Positions 48,444-58,525 are shown, counted from the first letter of the stretch. The stretch: 64,000 nt of DNA from Mastigocoleus testarum BC008 (GCF_001456025.1 NZ_LMTZ01000111.1:17242-81241); one strand, 5' to 3'. The notes: a model not told the origin generated them from the sequence alone. Made by a program: numbers and translations.

Positions 48444-49237
48444 AGGGTTTTGCTGGAAAACAAATCCACATCAGAGCGCAGAACATTGGGAATAATCGGA
48501 CGATTCAACCAATGACCGTCGGAATTTTGAATTGTAGTCAAGAAACTAGAACGCACATATTTATATCGAGCTTCTACTACATCGTCCGACTCAACCTTGA
48601 TATACAAACCTTCCATCAAGGAACTTTGGTCAGTTTGTTTTAGCGATCGCTCAACATCAAGTCCTTGTGCTAGACAAATCTCTTGAAAACGCTCTAAATG
48701 CTTTGAGGTCTGATAATTGGACTTACCCAAAAAATTTAATAGTTGCTGATATGATTTCAACTCACCAGTAAATAACACTGGTACGGAAACTAAATTCAAA
48801 CCATTTAATAAATTTTTTCTTTCCCTCGTACTGAGAAATACTAGTTTTTCTAAATCCCAGACATCATATTCCAGGAAATAATGGGGTAGAGCATCATAAA
48901 AGACCGTATGTTTTGCATACATCCATTCTCCAAACAAAATATAACGACTACCCAAAACTTCCCAAAGAGCAGTAACGTGGGTATTAGCCCATTGTTTGAA
49001 TAAATTAAAGTGTCTTTCCCTTGCTCCTCCGGTTAGATAGTGACCCCTACTTTGCAGAAGCAACTTCCCATCAGCACTAAAGCTAATAGCTGCATTTGCT
49101 CCATCAACCTTTTCTTCAACAACTACATATTTGTGTTGAATTTCCCCAAACGGAATATTATTTAAGTTCCCATCCCCAGGTTGAATTCTCGAACCCTGAA
49201 TATGACGGGTACGGGGATACTTATATATTTGTCTCAT
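48440..49237 (-). CDS. ATP-dependent RNA ligase
   Basis: The 265-residue protein has the covalent nucleotidyltransferase motifs: motif I EEKVDGAN with nucleophile Lys43, motif III FGEWMY (Glu104), motif IV MEGLYIKVE, and motif V EARYKYVR. Such ligases adenylate themselves with ATP and seal 3'-OH/5'-phosphate RNA ends. It is compact, with no added C-terminal domain, and resembles the small Rnl-type ligases more than DNA ligases. It is the first gene of the minus-strand RNA-repair cluster, followed by HD-Pnk and the four-domain healing protein; together they would cover end recognition, healing and sealing. The N-terminus (RQIYKYPRTRHIQGSR) follows immediately from the ATG at 49237. Confidence 0.9.
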   Translation of the reverse strand: MRQIYKYPRTRHIQGSRIQPGDGNLNNIPFGEIQHKYVVVEEKVDGANAAISFSADGKLLLQSRGHYLTGGARERHFNLFKQWANTHVTALWEVLGSRYILFGEWMYAKHTVFYDALPHYFLEYDVWDLEKLVFLSTRERKNLLNGLNLVSVPVLFTGELKSYQQLLNFLGKSNYQTSKHLERFQEICLAQGLDVERSLKQTDQSSLMEGLYIKVESDDVVEARYKYVRSSFLTTIQNSDGHWLNRPIIPNVLRSDVDLFSSKTL

Positions 49238-50225
49238 TACTTTTAATCCTTAGCAATTTCAATCGACAGATTGAACCCACAAATTTAAATCCATGGAAAA
49301 TTAAGGATTTTTCAAAGCTATGTTTCACTACGCTGAAGTAAAACATTAACAGTTTTGTAGAGAATTACTATGTTACATCTCTACACAATAGCTGCTAAAG
49401 AATCAGCCTACTTAAACTTTGAAATACCGTTATTGATTTAAACCATAGATTTAATTTACAAATTCAAATCATCAGATTTATTCGCGAACTTTCTACTATC
49501 AAGTAACTAAGTGAATTACAGTTACTTAAATTCACGTGTTTACAAACCCGATTGAAATTGAGTACTACATTGCTCTATCCCTTATTTTTCGCGCTGAATT
49601 GGAGTACTTATCAAGGATGATAATACATCATAACATGTACTTCAGGATAGAGGATTTGTTTTCCAGATTTTTATGCAAATTTTACTGAATTCACTCAAAT
49701 CGCTCACTACTAATGTCTGGGAATCTCTTGAAGGATAATACTGTGAGAATGAAGGGGTCAGGAGAAACAAAGGAGAAGTAAAATACTCTTTAAAGCAGGT
49801 TTTTAGCTTTTTAGGTTGACTTTACTTACTGATTTGTAGTTAGTTGTAATAGCTTTTTTTGATAAATGGCGTATAACAATTATCTTTAAAAAGCAATATT
49901 TCCCAGAATATTTTAATAAACTTATGGCTAATGTCATATTTAGCCAACTGTTATACAGCACTACGTAACAAGATTGGGATATTAGTAAGTGCTGAAGGCT
50001 ATGAATTGTAAGCTTTTGGTCGCCCGTAAGGACGCGGTCTGTTTTTACTTACGCCTAACGCTATAAATAGAGAATTTATTCCTTAGGGTAATCATTTATA
50101 AATAAGAGTAAATAAAGTGACATTATATTTTAAAATGTTAAAGATTATCTAATGATAATAAATGCATATCTTGAGATAAATCGACATAATTAATATTAAG
50201 ACAAGCTCCTGCCAAACAAAATCAA
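49238..50225. other. Intergenic region between RNA ligase and kinase-NACHT genes
   Basis: About 990 bases between divergently transcribed genes. It should hold the promoter of the RNA-repair cluster on its left and that of the kinase-NACHT gene on its right, but I could not pick out convincing boxes or an operator. A dispersed repeat fills 49949-50065. The rest is AT-rich and non-coding. The imperfect hairpin TTTGTAGAGAAT...ATCTCTACA at about 49352-49388 is a degraded relative of the palindrome family. Confidence 0.5.
49949..50065. repeat. Dispersed repeat, copy B
   Basis: Collinear with 28262-28400: it begins TGTTATACAGCACTACGTAACA, then GGGATATTAGTAA, AAGCTTTTGG, and ends near CCTAACGCTATA. 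It also contains CCGTAAGGACGCGGTCTGTT, which recurs at about 60027-60048. Confidence 0.6.
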
Positions 50226-53093
50226 ATGATACCAGCGGTGTTAAATAATCGTTATCGCATCATTAGAACGTTGGGGAAAGGTGGTTTTGGCAAAACTTTT
50301 CTAGCGGAAGATACCCATCTTCCTTCCCAACCTATTTGTGTCATCAAACAATTAAAACCTGTAGTAGAGAAGCCGCATGTCTATCAGCTTATGCAGGAAA
50401 GGTTTGCACGGGAAGCTGCAATTTTAGAAGAATTGGGTAAAGAGAATAATCAAATACCAAAACTATATGCCTATTTTGTCGAAAACGAACAGTTTTATTT
50501 AGTTCAAGAACTCATTGACGGTTTAACATTAAGTCAAAAGTTACGACAAGAAGGATTTTTTAGCGAGGATTTAGTTCAAAATATTTTAATAGATATTTTA
50601 CCTGTTTTAGATTATATTCATTCCAAAGGAATTATCCATAGAGATATTAAACCGGGAAATATTATTTATCGGGAAAAAGATTCTAAGCCAGTTTTAATTG
50701 ATTTTGGAATTGCGAAAGAAATTGTTGACCCTACTATAGAACTAGGGGGTGAAATTACTAACACAATAGTAACTGGTACTCCTGGTTTTATGCCACCAGA
50801 ACAAGCCGTAGGTAAACCAATCTTTGCTAGCGATATTTACAGTTTGGGAATGACAGCAATTTCTTTATTAACTGGAGTATCTCCGGAATATTTACAGAAT
50901 CATCCTCAAACTGGCGAGACAATTTGGGAATCGAGAAGCGATATTAGTAGTTTTCTAAAAAATATTTTAAATCGGGCGACAAAAATCAATTCCGGCGATC
51001 GCTTTCCAAATGCAAAAGCGATGTTAGCAGCTTTGCAACCACAAGATCAATTTTTCTCAGATCGGGCTTTATCACAACAAGATTTATCCGTTCAGTCCCC
51101 AGAAACTCAAATTTCGAAATTTCAAAGTCTAAATAATCGAGATTCTCAAAATAGATATTCTCAAGATAAAGCTTTACCCGAAGAGAGAGAAAATTGGAAG
51201 CGACTCGAACCTGAGAATATTAAGCAAAATAATATTAGTCAAGATAATATTAACCAGGTTCCAACTCAACCACCCGGTTTGTCTGAAGTCAATTTAAATA
51301 CACCATTTGGTACCCAATATAGTCAGCAAAGTTACCGCAACCGCCAAATATTAATCAACAAGGTAAAAAACTATTGGGTAAAAGGTGTTTTAGAAACTTC
51401 TTTACATGGAGTAGCTTTAATTGAATTAGGTTTAGAAAATCGCCTAGATGTTTTAGCTCATCCTTGGGGAATGCTATGGGAAACTAGCGAACAAACGCGA
51501 CAGGAAATAAGTCAAAATAGCAAAGCTATCGATCTATTTTTACAAATGGGAACTGGTCGTTCCTTGTTGATATTAGGCGAACCGGGTTCAGGTAAAACTA
51601 CAACATTACTAGAAATAACTCGCGATTTAATCAGAATTGCTCAGCAAAATATCAACCAACCAATTCCAGTAGTATTAAATCTTTCCACTTGGACTAATTC
51701 CAAAATAAGTATCGAACAATGGCTAGTTAAAGAACTTAATACTAGTTATCAAGTCTCGAAAGAAATTGCTCAAAAATGGATAGATAATCAACAATTATTA
51801 TTACTTTTAGACGGGTTAGATGAAGTAAATTCTAGTTTGAGAGATGCTTGTGTCGCAGCAATTAATCAATTTTGCCAAAATTATGGGGAAACAGAAATTA
51901 TAGTTTGTAGTCGAATCAAAGATTACCAAAATTTATCTCATCGGCTCCATTTTCAAACTGCAATCTATATTCAACCCTTAACTTTAGAACAGGTATATCA
52001 ATATCTTCAAAATCTGGGTACAGAACTTTATGCTCTCAAACAAGCGCTTCAAACCAATAAAACATTACAGGAATTAGCAAAATCGCCCTTAATGCTAAAT
52101 ATTATGACCTTAGCCTATCAGGGTATATCGATTACAGAATTACCAGGAATGACTTTGGAGGAACATCGTCAACATTTATTTAATAAGTACGTCCAAAGAA
52201 TGTTTGAGAGACGGGTTGCTAAACACAGCTACTCTAAAAATCAATCTATTTACTGGTTGAGTTGGTTAGCACGAAAACTAAAAGAGCGATCGCAAACAGT
52301 ATTTTTAATTGAAAGAATGCAGCCAGATCTTTTACCTAAAAATTTATACCGACTTTACATACTGTGTTCTTTGCTTACATTTACTGGTATTGGATGGTTA
52401 GTTGCGATACATGTAATTAAAACAATACCTCCAGAGAAAGCAATAATATCCCTTTCACTCACCATTGTATTTTTCTGGCTATATTTTGGCTTAAATCGAA
52501 TTAATCCTGTAGAAACGCTGCAATGGTCGTGGAAAAATGCAAGAAAAAATCTAGTTAAAGGAATGATTTATGGATTAGCTTTAGGTATACTACTTAAACT
52601 AAATGTTACCGAACTAGAATTAGACAAAGTATTTCTAGGTATTATCAGCTTTGATTTTTCTGTATGGATGCGGGCGTTGAGGGGAATTATTTTTGGCTTG
52701 AGTATGGGATTATTTTTTGTCATAATTCGTGGTTTTACGGGACCGAAAATTCAAAAGATTACTAATCCAGGTCAAGGAATTAGAAAATCAGCCAAAAATT
52801 CATTATTATTCGGAATCATTGGAGCCTCAATACTTCGTTTTACAGCAACTATGTTAGGTTGGAGCGTCAATGGATGGACAATTTTTGGGTTCAGTTTCGG
52901 TATAGTTGCTGGTGGTGTTGATACCTGCGTAAAACATCTTATTATACGCATACTTCTATTCCAGAGAGGTTCTATTCCTTGGAATTATGCTGCTTTTTTG
53001 GACTACGCTACAGAACGAATTTTCTTACAAAAAGTTGGTGGTGGTTATATTTTTATTCACAGATTACTTTTAGAATATTTTGCTCGAATGTAA
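50226..53093 (+). CDS. Serine/threonine protein kinase fused to a membrane NACHT ATPase
   Basis: A 955-residue protein. Residues about 8-275 are a complete eukaryotic-type kinase: glycine loop LGKGGFGKTF, VIKQL lysine, HRDIKPGNI, DFGIA, and GTPGFMPPEQ. After a polar linker there is a NACHT domain (Walker A GEPGSGKTTTLLEI near 451, Walker B LLLLLDGLDEV near 533), then four or more membrane helices (about 718-900). The C-terminal block GSIPWNYAAFLDYATERIFL...FIHRLLLEYFARM is shared with the NACHT proteins at 35881 and 38085. The kinase could be the output that is switched by the NACHT module, replacing the N-terminal membrane helices of its relatives. Start ATG is at the usual distance before the glycine loop. 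Confidence 0.92.
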   Translation: MIPAVLNNRYRIIRTLGKGGFGKTFLAEDTHLPSQPICVIKQLKPVVEKPHVYQLMQERFAREAAILEELGKENNQIPKLYAYFVENEQFYLVQELIDGLTLSQKLRQEGFFSEDLVQNILIDILPVLDYIHSKGIIHRDIKPGNIIYREKDSKPVLIDFGIAKEIVDPTIELGGEITNTIVTGTPGFMPPEQAVGKPIFASDIYSLGMTAISLLTGVSPEYLQNHPQTGETIWESRSDISSFLKNILNRATKINSGDRFPNAKAMLAALQPQDQFFSDRALSQQDLSVQSPETQISKFQSLNNRDSQNRYSQDKALPEERENWKRLEPENIKQNNISQDNINQVPTQPPGLSEVNLNTPFGTQYSQQSYRNRQILINKVKNYWVKGVLETSLHGVALIELGLENRLDVLAHPWGMLWETSEQTRQEISQNSKAIDLFLQMGTGRSLLILGEPGSGKTTTLLEITRDLIRIAQQNINQPIPVVLNLSTWTNSKISIEQWLVKELNTSYQVSKEIAQKWIDNQQLLLLLDGLDEVNSSLRDACVAAINQFCQNYGETEIIVCSRIKDYQNLSHRLHFQTAIYIQPLTLEQVYQYLQNLGTELYALKQALQTNKTLQELAKSPLMLNIMTLAYQGISITELPGMTLEEHRQHLFNKYVQRMFERRVAKHSYSKNQSIYWLSWLARKLKERSQTVFLIERMQPDLLPKNLYRLYILCSLLTFTGIGWLVAIHVIKTIPPEKAIISLSLTIVFFWLYFGLNRINPVETLQWSWKNARKNLVKGMIYGLALGILLKLNVTELELDKVFLGIISFDFSVWMRALRGIIFGLSMGLFFVIIRGFTGPKIQKITNPGQGIRKSAKNSLLFGIIGASILRFTATMLGWSVNGWTIFGFSFGIVAGGVDTCVKHLIIRILLFQRGSIPWNYAAFLDYATERIFLQKVGGGYIFIHRLLLEYFARM

Positions 53094-53235
53094 CTATAAA
53101 TACAGAAAACAGAAATTTGATTTATTTTTATACAAGAAATTATATATTACATAGTTTTGTCGGTATATAGAGACTTATCATAGGATGGGGTGTTAAGATT
53201 TTACATAATCAAATATACTCCCAATCGATGTTTCC

Positions 53236-53484
53236 ATGTCCACATCTCCCGAAACCAGAAGTACTATTGTTGAAATTCAACTTAGCGAAGAAGAAAAGCA
53301 AACATTGCAAACAGCTGCTGCTAACAGGTCTTTAAGTTTAAGTGAATATCTGCGGGAAATTGCTTTAATTGCAGCGAAGGAAGAAACTATACAACCACAA
53401 TCTACTTTACTTTCTGAAGGGGAATGGGAAATTTTTCTTTCCTTATTAGAAGGTCCAACAGAAATCAATGAAAATAATTTTTAA
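53236..53484 (+). CDS. DUF1778/TacA-like ribbon-helix-helix antitoxin, unpaired
   Basis: An 82-residue protein with an N-terminal ribbon-helix-helix pattern (STIVEIQLSEEEKQTL, then AANRSLSLSEYLREIAL) and a C-terminal LSEGEWEIFLSLLEGP segment, the hallmark of DUF1778 antitoxins, which neutralise GNAT acetyltransferase toxins encoded just downstream. No such toxin gene follows; the next 590 bases are non-coding. It may be an orphan antitoxin remaining after toxin loss, or a plain DNA-binding regulator. Confidence 0.75.
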   Translation: MSTSPETRSTIVEIQLSEEEKQTLQTAAANRSLSLSEYLREIALIAAKEETIQPQSTLLSEGEWEIFLSLLEGPTEINENNF

Positions 53485-54073
53485 TTAAAATTACATCTTT
53501 TTTTATGGTCTAAAAGGCTACAGTATTTAATTAATTAAAATGTATTTAATTGGATAAATAAAATAATAAGTATTATTGGAACTGCTAAGTAAATATTTTC
53601 GGATAAAAATTTTAATATAATGTAAATTATACAATTTAATATTTTGGCTATTGGTAGTTTAACAAAATAAATATTCCCATTCTACGCTTTGTAAAATACA
53701 TATTTTTGAGATCGAATTAAATGTTAAATGTCTATGACTTAGATCACTAAAATCTGTATAAAATATTTTATATGTATGTACTTGTTTAATAAAAATTAAA
53801 TAAGAGTTAAATTTAAGTACGATAAATGCCTAATTTGGATCAACTTTGTTTGAATTTCTGCCAGTTGTGAAATAAGTAATAAGAATCAAACATTACAGTT
53901 TTATTAGCTTTATCGATATCTTTATAAATATGTAAAAAATTGATTATTTCTATCGTTTTATGAAATTATTTTAGGAGATACGGGTTAGAATACCTAAGTA
54001 TTAAGTGCAGGATTTTCGTGATATTTATAACCTGTGCGAGATTACTTGAAATTTATCTTCTTTAATCCCACTT
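53485..54073. other. AT-rich intergenic region where a toxin gene would be expected
   Basis: About 590 bases. I find no acetyltransferase-like or other frame on either strand, only AT-rich sequence. The last part would hold the promoter of the small hypothetical gene at 54074. Confidence 0.5.
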
Positions 54074-54394
54074 ATGTTTTTAATTTCCTCAGGTGTTAGT
54101 CTAAATACTTTTTTGGGTTGGTTATCCCACGAAGTATTAACAACTTTTAAGTTTCAGCGAAATCAGACCTACGATTACACTGGTTTAGTTGCTGGGCGCG
54201 ATTATGTATTTGAAGTCCTTGATAATGACTGCACTCGAGGTTGTATGAGTGCTAGATGGAAAAATATTAAATGTGGCGACTGTATAATTTTAGCTAATGC
54301 TTCGGGGACTCAGAAGTATGAAGTTGAAGAAATCGATTATTATTCTGAACCTGCGGATATGTGGATGGCTTTGCTCAAGCAAGTTAATGAATAA
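54074..54394 (+). CDS. Small hypothetical protein
   Basis: A 106-residue frame with convincing composition: acidic, aromatic, with a cluster of three cysteines (NDCTRGCMSARWKNIKCGDC) that could bind metal, and a C-terminal EEIDYYSEPADMWMALLKQV. The first 30 residues are hydrophobic and may not be part of the original protein, so the start is uncertain. I recognise no family. Confidence 0.55.
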   Translation: MFLISSGVSLNTFLGWLSHEVLTTFKFQRNQTYDYTGLVAGRDYVFEVLDNDCTRGCMSARWKNIKCGDCIILANASGTQKYEVEEIDYYSEPADMWMALLKQVNE

Positions 54395-54433
54395 ATTTTT
54401 TATATAAGTTTTGATGGGTGCTAATCTATTGTT

Positions 54434-54560
54434 TTTCAGTTATCAGTTATCAGTTATCAGTTAACAGTTGTCAGTTACTAATCCCCCAGTCGCAAATCCC
54501 TAATCCCCAGTCGCAAGTCCCCAATCTCCAATCCTCAGTCGCAAATCCCCAAAACATCAT
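54434..54560. repeat. Two short tandem repeats (CAGTTAT type, then CAATCCC/CAAGTCCC type)
   Basis: First about six AGTTATC/AGTTAAC units (54436-54480), then a looser array of CCCAGTCGCAAATCCC-like units up to about 54555. A 63-codon frame across it is an artefact of the repeat. Confidence 0.7.
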
Positions 54561-54661
54561 AAAATTTCCTGACGAATATGGTGGTAATAGAATCCAAGCG
54601 CCACAATAGATACATAGGTTTTCTCAGGAAAACTTGATATTTTATAAGGAGTCTACCACCA

Positions 54662-57600
54662 GTGGTTGTACGAGCAAATCAAGAGATCTACGAAGCTAAA
54701 ACCCAGGAAATAGCTAGACAACTTTTAATTGCACAAAGAGAAGGCGGTTCAATATTTTCTTCTTTGCGCGATCGCATGCGTTGGGACGATAAAATCCTTG
54801 CATGGGCTATGAGTAATCCCGGATTGCGGGTACAGTTATTTCGTTTTATTGATACCCTTCCAGCTCTACAAAGTAAACCGGAAATTGCAAGACATATACA
54901 AGAGTATCTGAGTGATGAGTCTGTGGAGTTACCCTCAGCACTTAAAGGAATGCTCAATTTTGCTAGCCCCGAATCACCTCCAGGACAAATTACAGCTACA
55001 ACTGTTTCTAAAGCGGTAGAAACTTTGGCTCAAAAATATATTTCTGGAGAAAATATTAAACAAGCTCTCAAAACAATTGAAAGATTACGCAAGGATAAAA
55101 TGGCTTTTACCGTGGATTTACTCGGTGAAGCGGTCATTACTGAAATCGAAGCTCAAGCTTATTTAGATAGCTATTTGAAGTTAATGGAACAGTTAGCAGA
55201 AGCTGCTAAGAGTTGGAAAACTGTACCATTAATTGATGAAGCTAATGGAGAACAATTACCAAAAGTTCAAGTTTCAGTTAAATTAACAGCTTTTTATTCC
55301 CAGTTCGATCCCCTCGATGAAAAAGGAAGCGAAGAAAAGGTTACCTCACGCATTCGCACTTTACTAAATCGTGCTCAAGAATTAGGAGTTGCAGTCCATT
55401 TTGATATGGAACAGTATATCTACAAAGATATTACTTTCAAGATTTTGAAAAAACTATTAATGGAGGATGAGTTTAGACAACGTACCGATATTGGGATGAC
55501 CGTGCAAGCCTATTTGCATGACAGTAAAGAGGATGCTCGAGACTTAATTAATTGGGCTAAAGAACGGGGTTATCCAATTACTATTCGTTTGGTTAAAGGT
55601 GCGTATTGGGATCAAGAAACTATCAAAGCAACACAAAAACATTGGGATATACCTGTTTATAACGATAAGGCTGCAACAGATCTTAATTTTGAATTTATAA
55701 CTCAATTATTGTTAGAAAATCATCAATATGTTTATGCTGCAATTGGTAGTCATAATATTAGATCCCTTTCCCGAGCGATCGCAATTGCTGAAAGTTTAAA
55801 TGTTCCCCCTCGCTCGTTTGAAATGCAAGTTCTCTATGGTATGGGGGATAAAATTGCTGCGACTCTAGCTGATAAGGGTTATCGGACAAGGGTTTACTGT
55901 CCTTACGGTAAATTGTTACCGGGAATGGCGTATTTAATTCGTCGTCTATTAGAAAATACTGCTAATAGTTCCTTCTTGCGGCAAAATATGGAGGATCGTC
56001 CCCCTGAGGAGTTATTAGCTCCACCGGTTCCCAAACAGGAGGGAGAAATCAGGGAAAGTAACGGAAAAGCAAATGAGAATGGTAATTCTAGTGTTGCTGC
56101 TCCCATTACAGGAGGTTTCCCCGGTGCTGCTGATACAGATTATGCTGGAGAACACGCAAGAAATCTTGCTGAAAATACAATTGCAAGTATTCATCAACAA
56201 CTTGGTAAAACATATTTACCTTTGATTAATGGTGAATATGTTAATACTGAGAATTTTGTAAATTCCCTGAACCCTTCAAATTATACTGAGGTGGTAGGTA
56301 AAATCGGACTTATTAGTGTCGAACAAGCCGAAACCGCCATTCAAGCTGCAAAAACAGCCTTTCCTGCTTGGCGGAAAACCCCTGTCAAAGAACGTGCGGG
56401 AATTTTACGCAAAGCTGCAGATTTAATGGAACAACGTCGCGCCGAATTGGCTGCTTGGGTAGTTTTTGAAGTAGGAAAAGCCCTCAAGGAAGCAGATGCA
56501 GAAGTTAGCGAAGCGATCGACTTTTGTCGTTACTATGCTGACGAAATGGAGCGTTTAGATCGGGGTTATAACTATGATATTTCCGGTGAGACAAATCGTT
56601 GTGTTTACCAACCACGGGGAATTGCAGTTGTAATTTCACCTTGGAATTATCCAATTGCGATCGCGACAGGAATGACGGTTGCAGCTTTAGTTACTGGTAA
56701 CTGTACCTTACTTAAACCTGCGGAAACATCTTCAGTTATTGCAGCCAAAATTGCAGAAGTTTTGGTAGAAGCAGGAATTCCTCAAGGTGTATTTCAATAT
56801 GTACCCGGAAAAGGTTCGGTAGTTGGTTCCTATTTAGTGAATCATCCCGAAACCCATATTATTGCTTTTACAGGTTCCCAGGAAGTTGGTTGTCGAATTT
56901 ATGCAAATGCGGCTATTTTGCGATCAGAACAAAAGCACTTAAAGCGGGTAATTGCGGAGATGGGTGGTAAAAATGCAGTCATAGTCGATGAAAGTGCCGA
57001 TTTAGATCAAGCTGTCGCCGGAATTGTTATGTCAGCCTTTGGTTATAGCGGACAAAAATGTTCTGCATGTTCCCGAGTGGTAGTTTTAGAAAGTGTTTAC
57101 GACAGTTTTTTGCAAAGGTTTGTTGAAGCAACAAAATCCTTAAATATTGGTAAATCGGATTTACCTTCAACTCAAGTTGTACCAGTAATTGATGCTACAG
57201 CCCAATCTCGAATCCGCGAATATATTGCTAAGGGTAAAGCCGAAGCACGAGTTGCTTTGGAAATGTCAGCACCGGAAGGTGGTTATTTTGTTGGTCCGGT
57301 AATCTTTGCAGATGTTACACCCGACGCGGTCATAGCTCAGGAAGAAATTTTTGGTCCGGTGGTAGCAGTAATTAAAGTTAAAGATTTTCAGCAAGGATTA
57401 GAAGTTGCAAATAATACTAATTATGCTTTAACTGGCGGGCTTTATTCTCGTACTCCTTCCCATATTGAGCAAGCGGAGGAAGATTTTGAAGTAGGTAATT
57501 TGTATATTAACCGTAATACTACTGGGGCGATAGTATCGCGACAACCCTTCGGTGGTTTTAAACTTTCTGGTGTCGGTTTTAAAGCTGGCGGTCCAGATTA

Positions 57601-57682
57601 TTTGTTACAATTCCTCGAACCGCGTACGATTACGGAGAATATTCAGCGTCAAGGTTTTGCGCCTATTGAGGGAGCAGATTAG
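54662..57682 (+). CDS. putA: Bifunctional proline dehydrogenase/L-glutamate gamma-semialdehyde dehydrogenase PutA
   Basis: The 1,006-residue enzyme oxidises proline to glutamate in two steps. Residues about 90-445 form the FAD-dependent proline dehydrogenase barrel (VSVKLTAFYSQFDPLD, TIRLVKGAYWDQETIKA, SHNIRSLSRAIA). After a low-complexity linker of about 60 residues comes the aldehyde dehydrogenase (about 515-1000), with ISPWNYPIAIATGMTVAAL, general base Glu in EMGGKNA, and the catalytic cysteine in YSGQKCSACSR near 799. It lacks the N-terminal ribbon-helix-helix DNA-binding domain of E. coli PutA, so it is catalytic only. GTG at 54662 is used as start, with AAGGAG ten bases upstream. It is a single gene followed by a hairpin terminator. 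Confidence 0.95.
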   Translation: MVVRANQEIYEAKTQEIARQLLIAQREGGSIFSSLRDRMRWDDKILAWAMSNPGLRVQLFRFIDTLPALQSKPEIARHIQEYLSDESVELPSALKGMLNFASPESPPGQITATTVSKAVETLAQKYISGENIKQALKTIERLRKDKMAFTVDLLGEAVITEIEAQAYLDSYLKLMEQLAEAAKSWKTVPLIDEANGEQLPKVQVSVKLTAFYSQFDPLDEKGSEEKVTSRIRTLLNRAQELGVAVHFDMEQYIYKDITFKILKKLLMEDEFRQRTDIGMTVQAYLHDSKEDARDLINWAKERGYPITIRLVKGAYWDQETIKATQKHWDIPVYNDKAATDLNFEFITQLLLENHQYVYAAIGSHNIRSLSRAIAIAESLNVPPRSFEMQVLYGMGDKIAATLADKGYRTRVYCPYGKLLPGMAYLIRRLLENTANSSFLRQNMEDRPPEELLAPPVPKQEGEIRESNGKANENGNSSVAAPITGGFPGAADTDYAGEHARNLAENTIASIHQQLGKTYLPLINGEYVNTENFVNSLNPSNYTEVVGKIGLISVEQAETAIQAAKTAFPAWRKTPVKERAGILRKAADLMEQRRAELAAWVVFEVGKALKEADAEVSEAIDFCRYYADEMERLDRGYNYDISGETNRCVYQPRGIAVVISPWNYPIAIATGMTVAALVTGNCTLLKPAETSSVIAAKIAEVLVEAGIPQGVFQYVPGKGSVVGSYLVNHPETHIIAFTGSQEVGCRIYANAAILRSEQKHLKRVIAEMGGKNAVIVDESADLDQAVAGIVMSAFGYSGQKCSACSRVVVLESVYDSFLQRFVEATKSLNIGKSDLPSTQVVPVIDATAQSRIREYIAKGKAEARVALEMSAPEGGYFVGPVIFADVTPDAVIAQEEIFGPVVAVIKVKDFQQGLEVANNTNYALTGGLYSRTPSHIEQAEEDFEVGNLYINRNTTGAIVSRQPFGGFKLSGVGFKAGGPDYLLQFLEPRTITENIQRQGFAPIEGAD

Positions 57683-57689
57683 TTATTAG

Positions 57690-57720
57690 CCCCCTCAATC
57701 CCCCAATTTTGGGGGACTTT
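57690..57720 (+). terminator. Hairpin terminator behind putA
   Basis: CCCCCAATTTTGGGGG followed by ACTTTT, just after the putA stop codon. It also ends against the first CRISPR repeat, so it could stop transcripts from either side. Confidence 0.65.
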
Positions 57721-58121
57721 TCAATCCCTAATAGGGATTAATGTTAATTGCAATAACTACGCTGTCTTTCTCTTCTCGATAATTATTCCTGTTTCAATCC
57801 CTAATAGGGATTAATGTTAATTGCAATTTAAGAGATTAGCCAAAATATTTGATTGTGAAATGAAAGGTTTCAATCCCTAATAGGGATTAATGTTAATTGC
57901 AATTGGCTAACGATTTTGCAATATGGGTCAACGAAGGGTTTCAATCCCTAATAGGGATTAATGTTAATTGCAATTTTGGGTTGGTAGTGGCAACATAGAC
58001 CAAGTGGGAAGCGTTTCAATCCCTAATAGGGATTAATGTTAATTGCAATTTCGCGATCGCATGCAATTAAATAAGAAATATTCTGTTTCAATCCCTAATA
58101 GGGATTAATGTTAATTGCAAT
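57718..58121 (-). CRISPR. CRISPR array, 6 repeats and 5 spacers, no cas genes in window
   Basis: Six copies of a 37-base repeat begin at 57718, 57791, 57867, 57938, 58013 and 58085. All five internal and right-hand copies are identical; the leftmost has one changed end base. Spacers are 36, 39, 34, 38 and 35 bases and unrelated to one another. Each repeat contains the dyad TCCCTAATAGGGA. Read on the minus strand it ends in GGGATTGAAAC, the usual crRNA 5' handle, so transcription should run right to left. The degenerate repeat at the left is then the distal end. The repeat type resembles cyanobacterial subtype I-D/III arrays; cas genes would be elsewhere. Confidence 0.93.
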
Positions 58122-58525
58122 TCGCTCAAAATAGAAGCCTTGCTATATGCAGTTTTCAAGGTACATTTGCGCCAATCAAATATAAAATACTGTTTCAGCC
58201 GATTGCTTGTCAAGTACGACCTCCAGAAAAATCGCTACAACCTTTACAAATAAAAGCTTTCGAGCGTTGCGCCAACCTCAAACCAAGCAAAAATAGCTCA
58301 AAGCCATACAGAGCAAGCGTTTCAGCCACTAAATTTAGCAACTCATTTTCAACACCCACAGGTTGGCGCAAAAATCGTAAATTTCAGATAACAAGATTAT
58401 ATTTTTTTCGGTGCGTTACGGCTAACGCCTAACACACCCTACTCTAGCAAATTGAATATTTAATTTTAGAAATTCTAATTTTGGAAATCCTAATTTTGGA
58501 AGTCCATAAAAATTTGTAACTGGAA
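58122..58525 (-). promoter_or_regulatory. Probable CRISPR leader
   Basis: About 400 non-coding bases right of the array, on its leader side. On the minus strand TTGACA (58209-58214) and TATTTT (58184-58189) are separated by 19 bases, a plausible though slightly wide promoter, about 60 bases before the first repeat. Two inverted copies of GCGCCAACCT (about 58270 and 58370) flank part of the region. The 105-codon frame across it is not protein-like. Confidence 0.5.

Noticed and set aside
54418..54609. Frame of 63 codons before putA
   Set aside because: It is a translation of short tandem repeats with no conserved content.
58115..58432. Plus-strand frame of 105 codons right of the CRISPR array
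   Set aside because: It starts inside the last repeat and covers the probable leader; composition is not protein-like.
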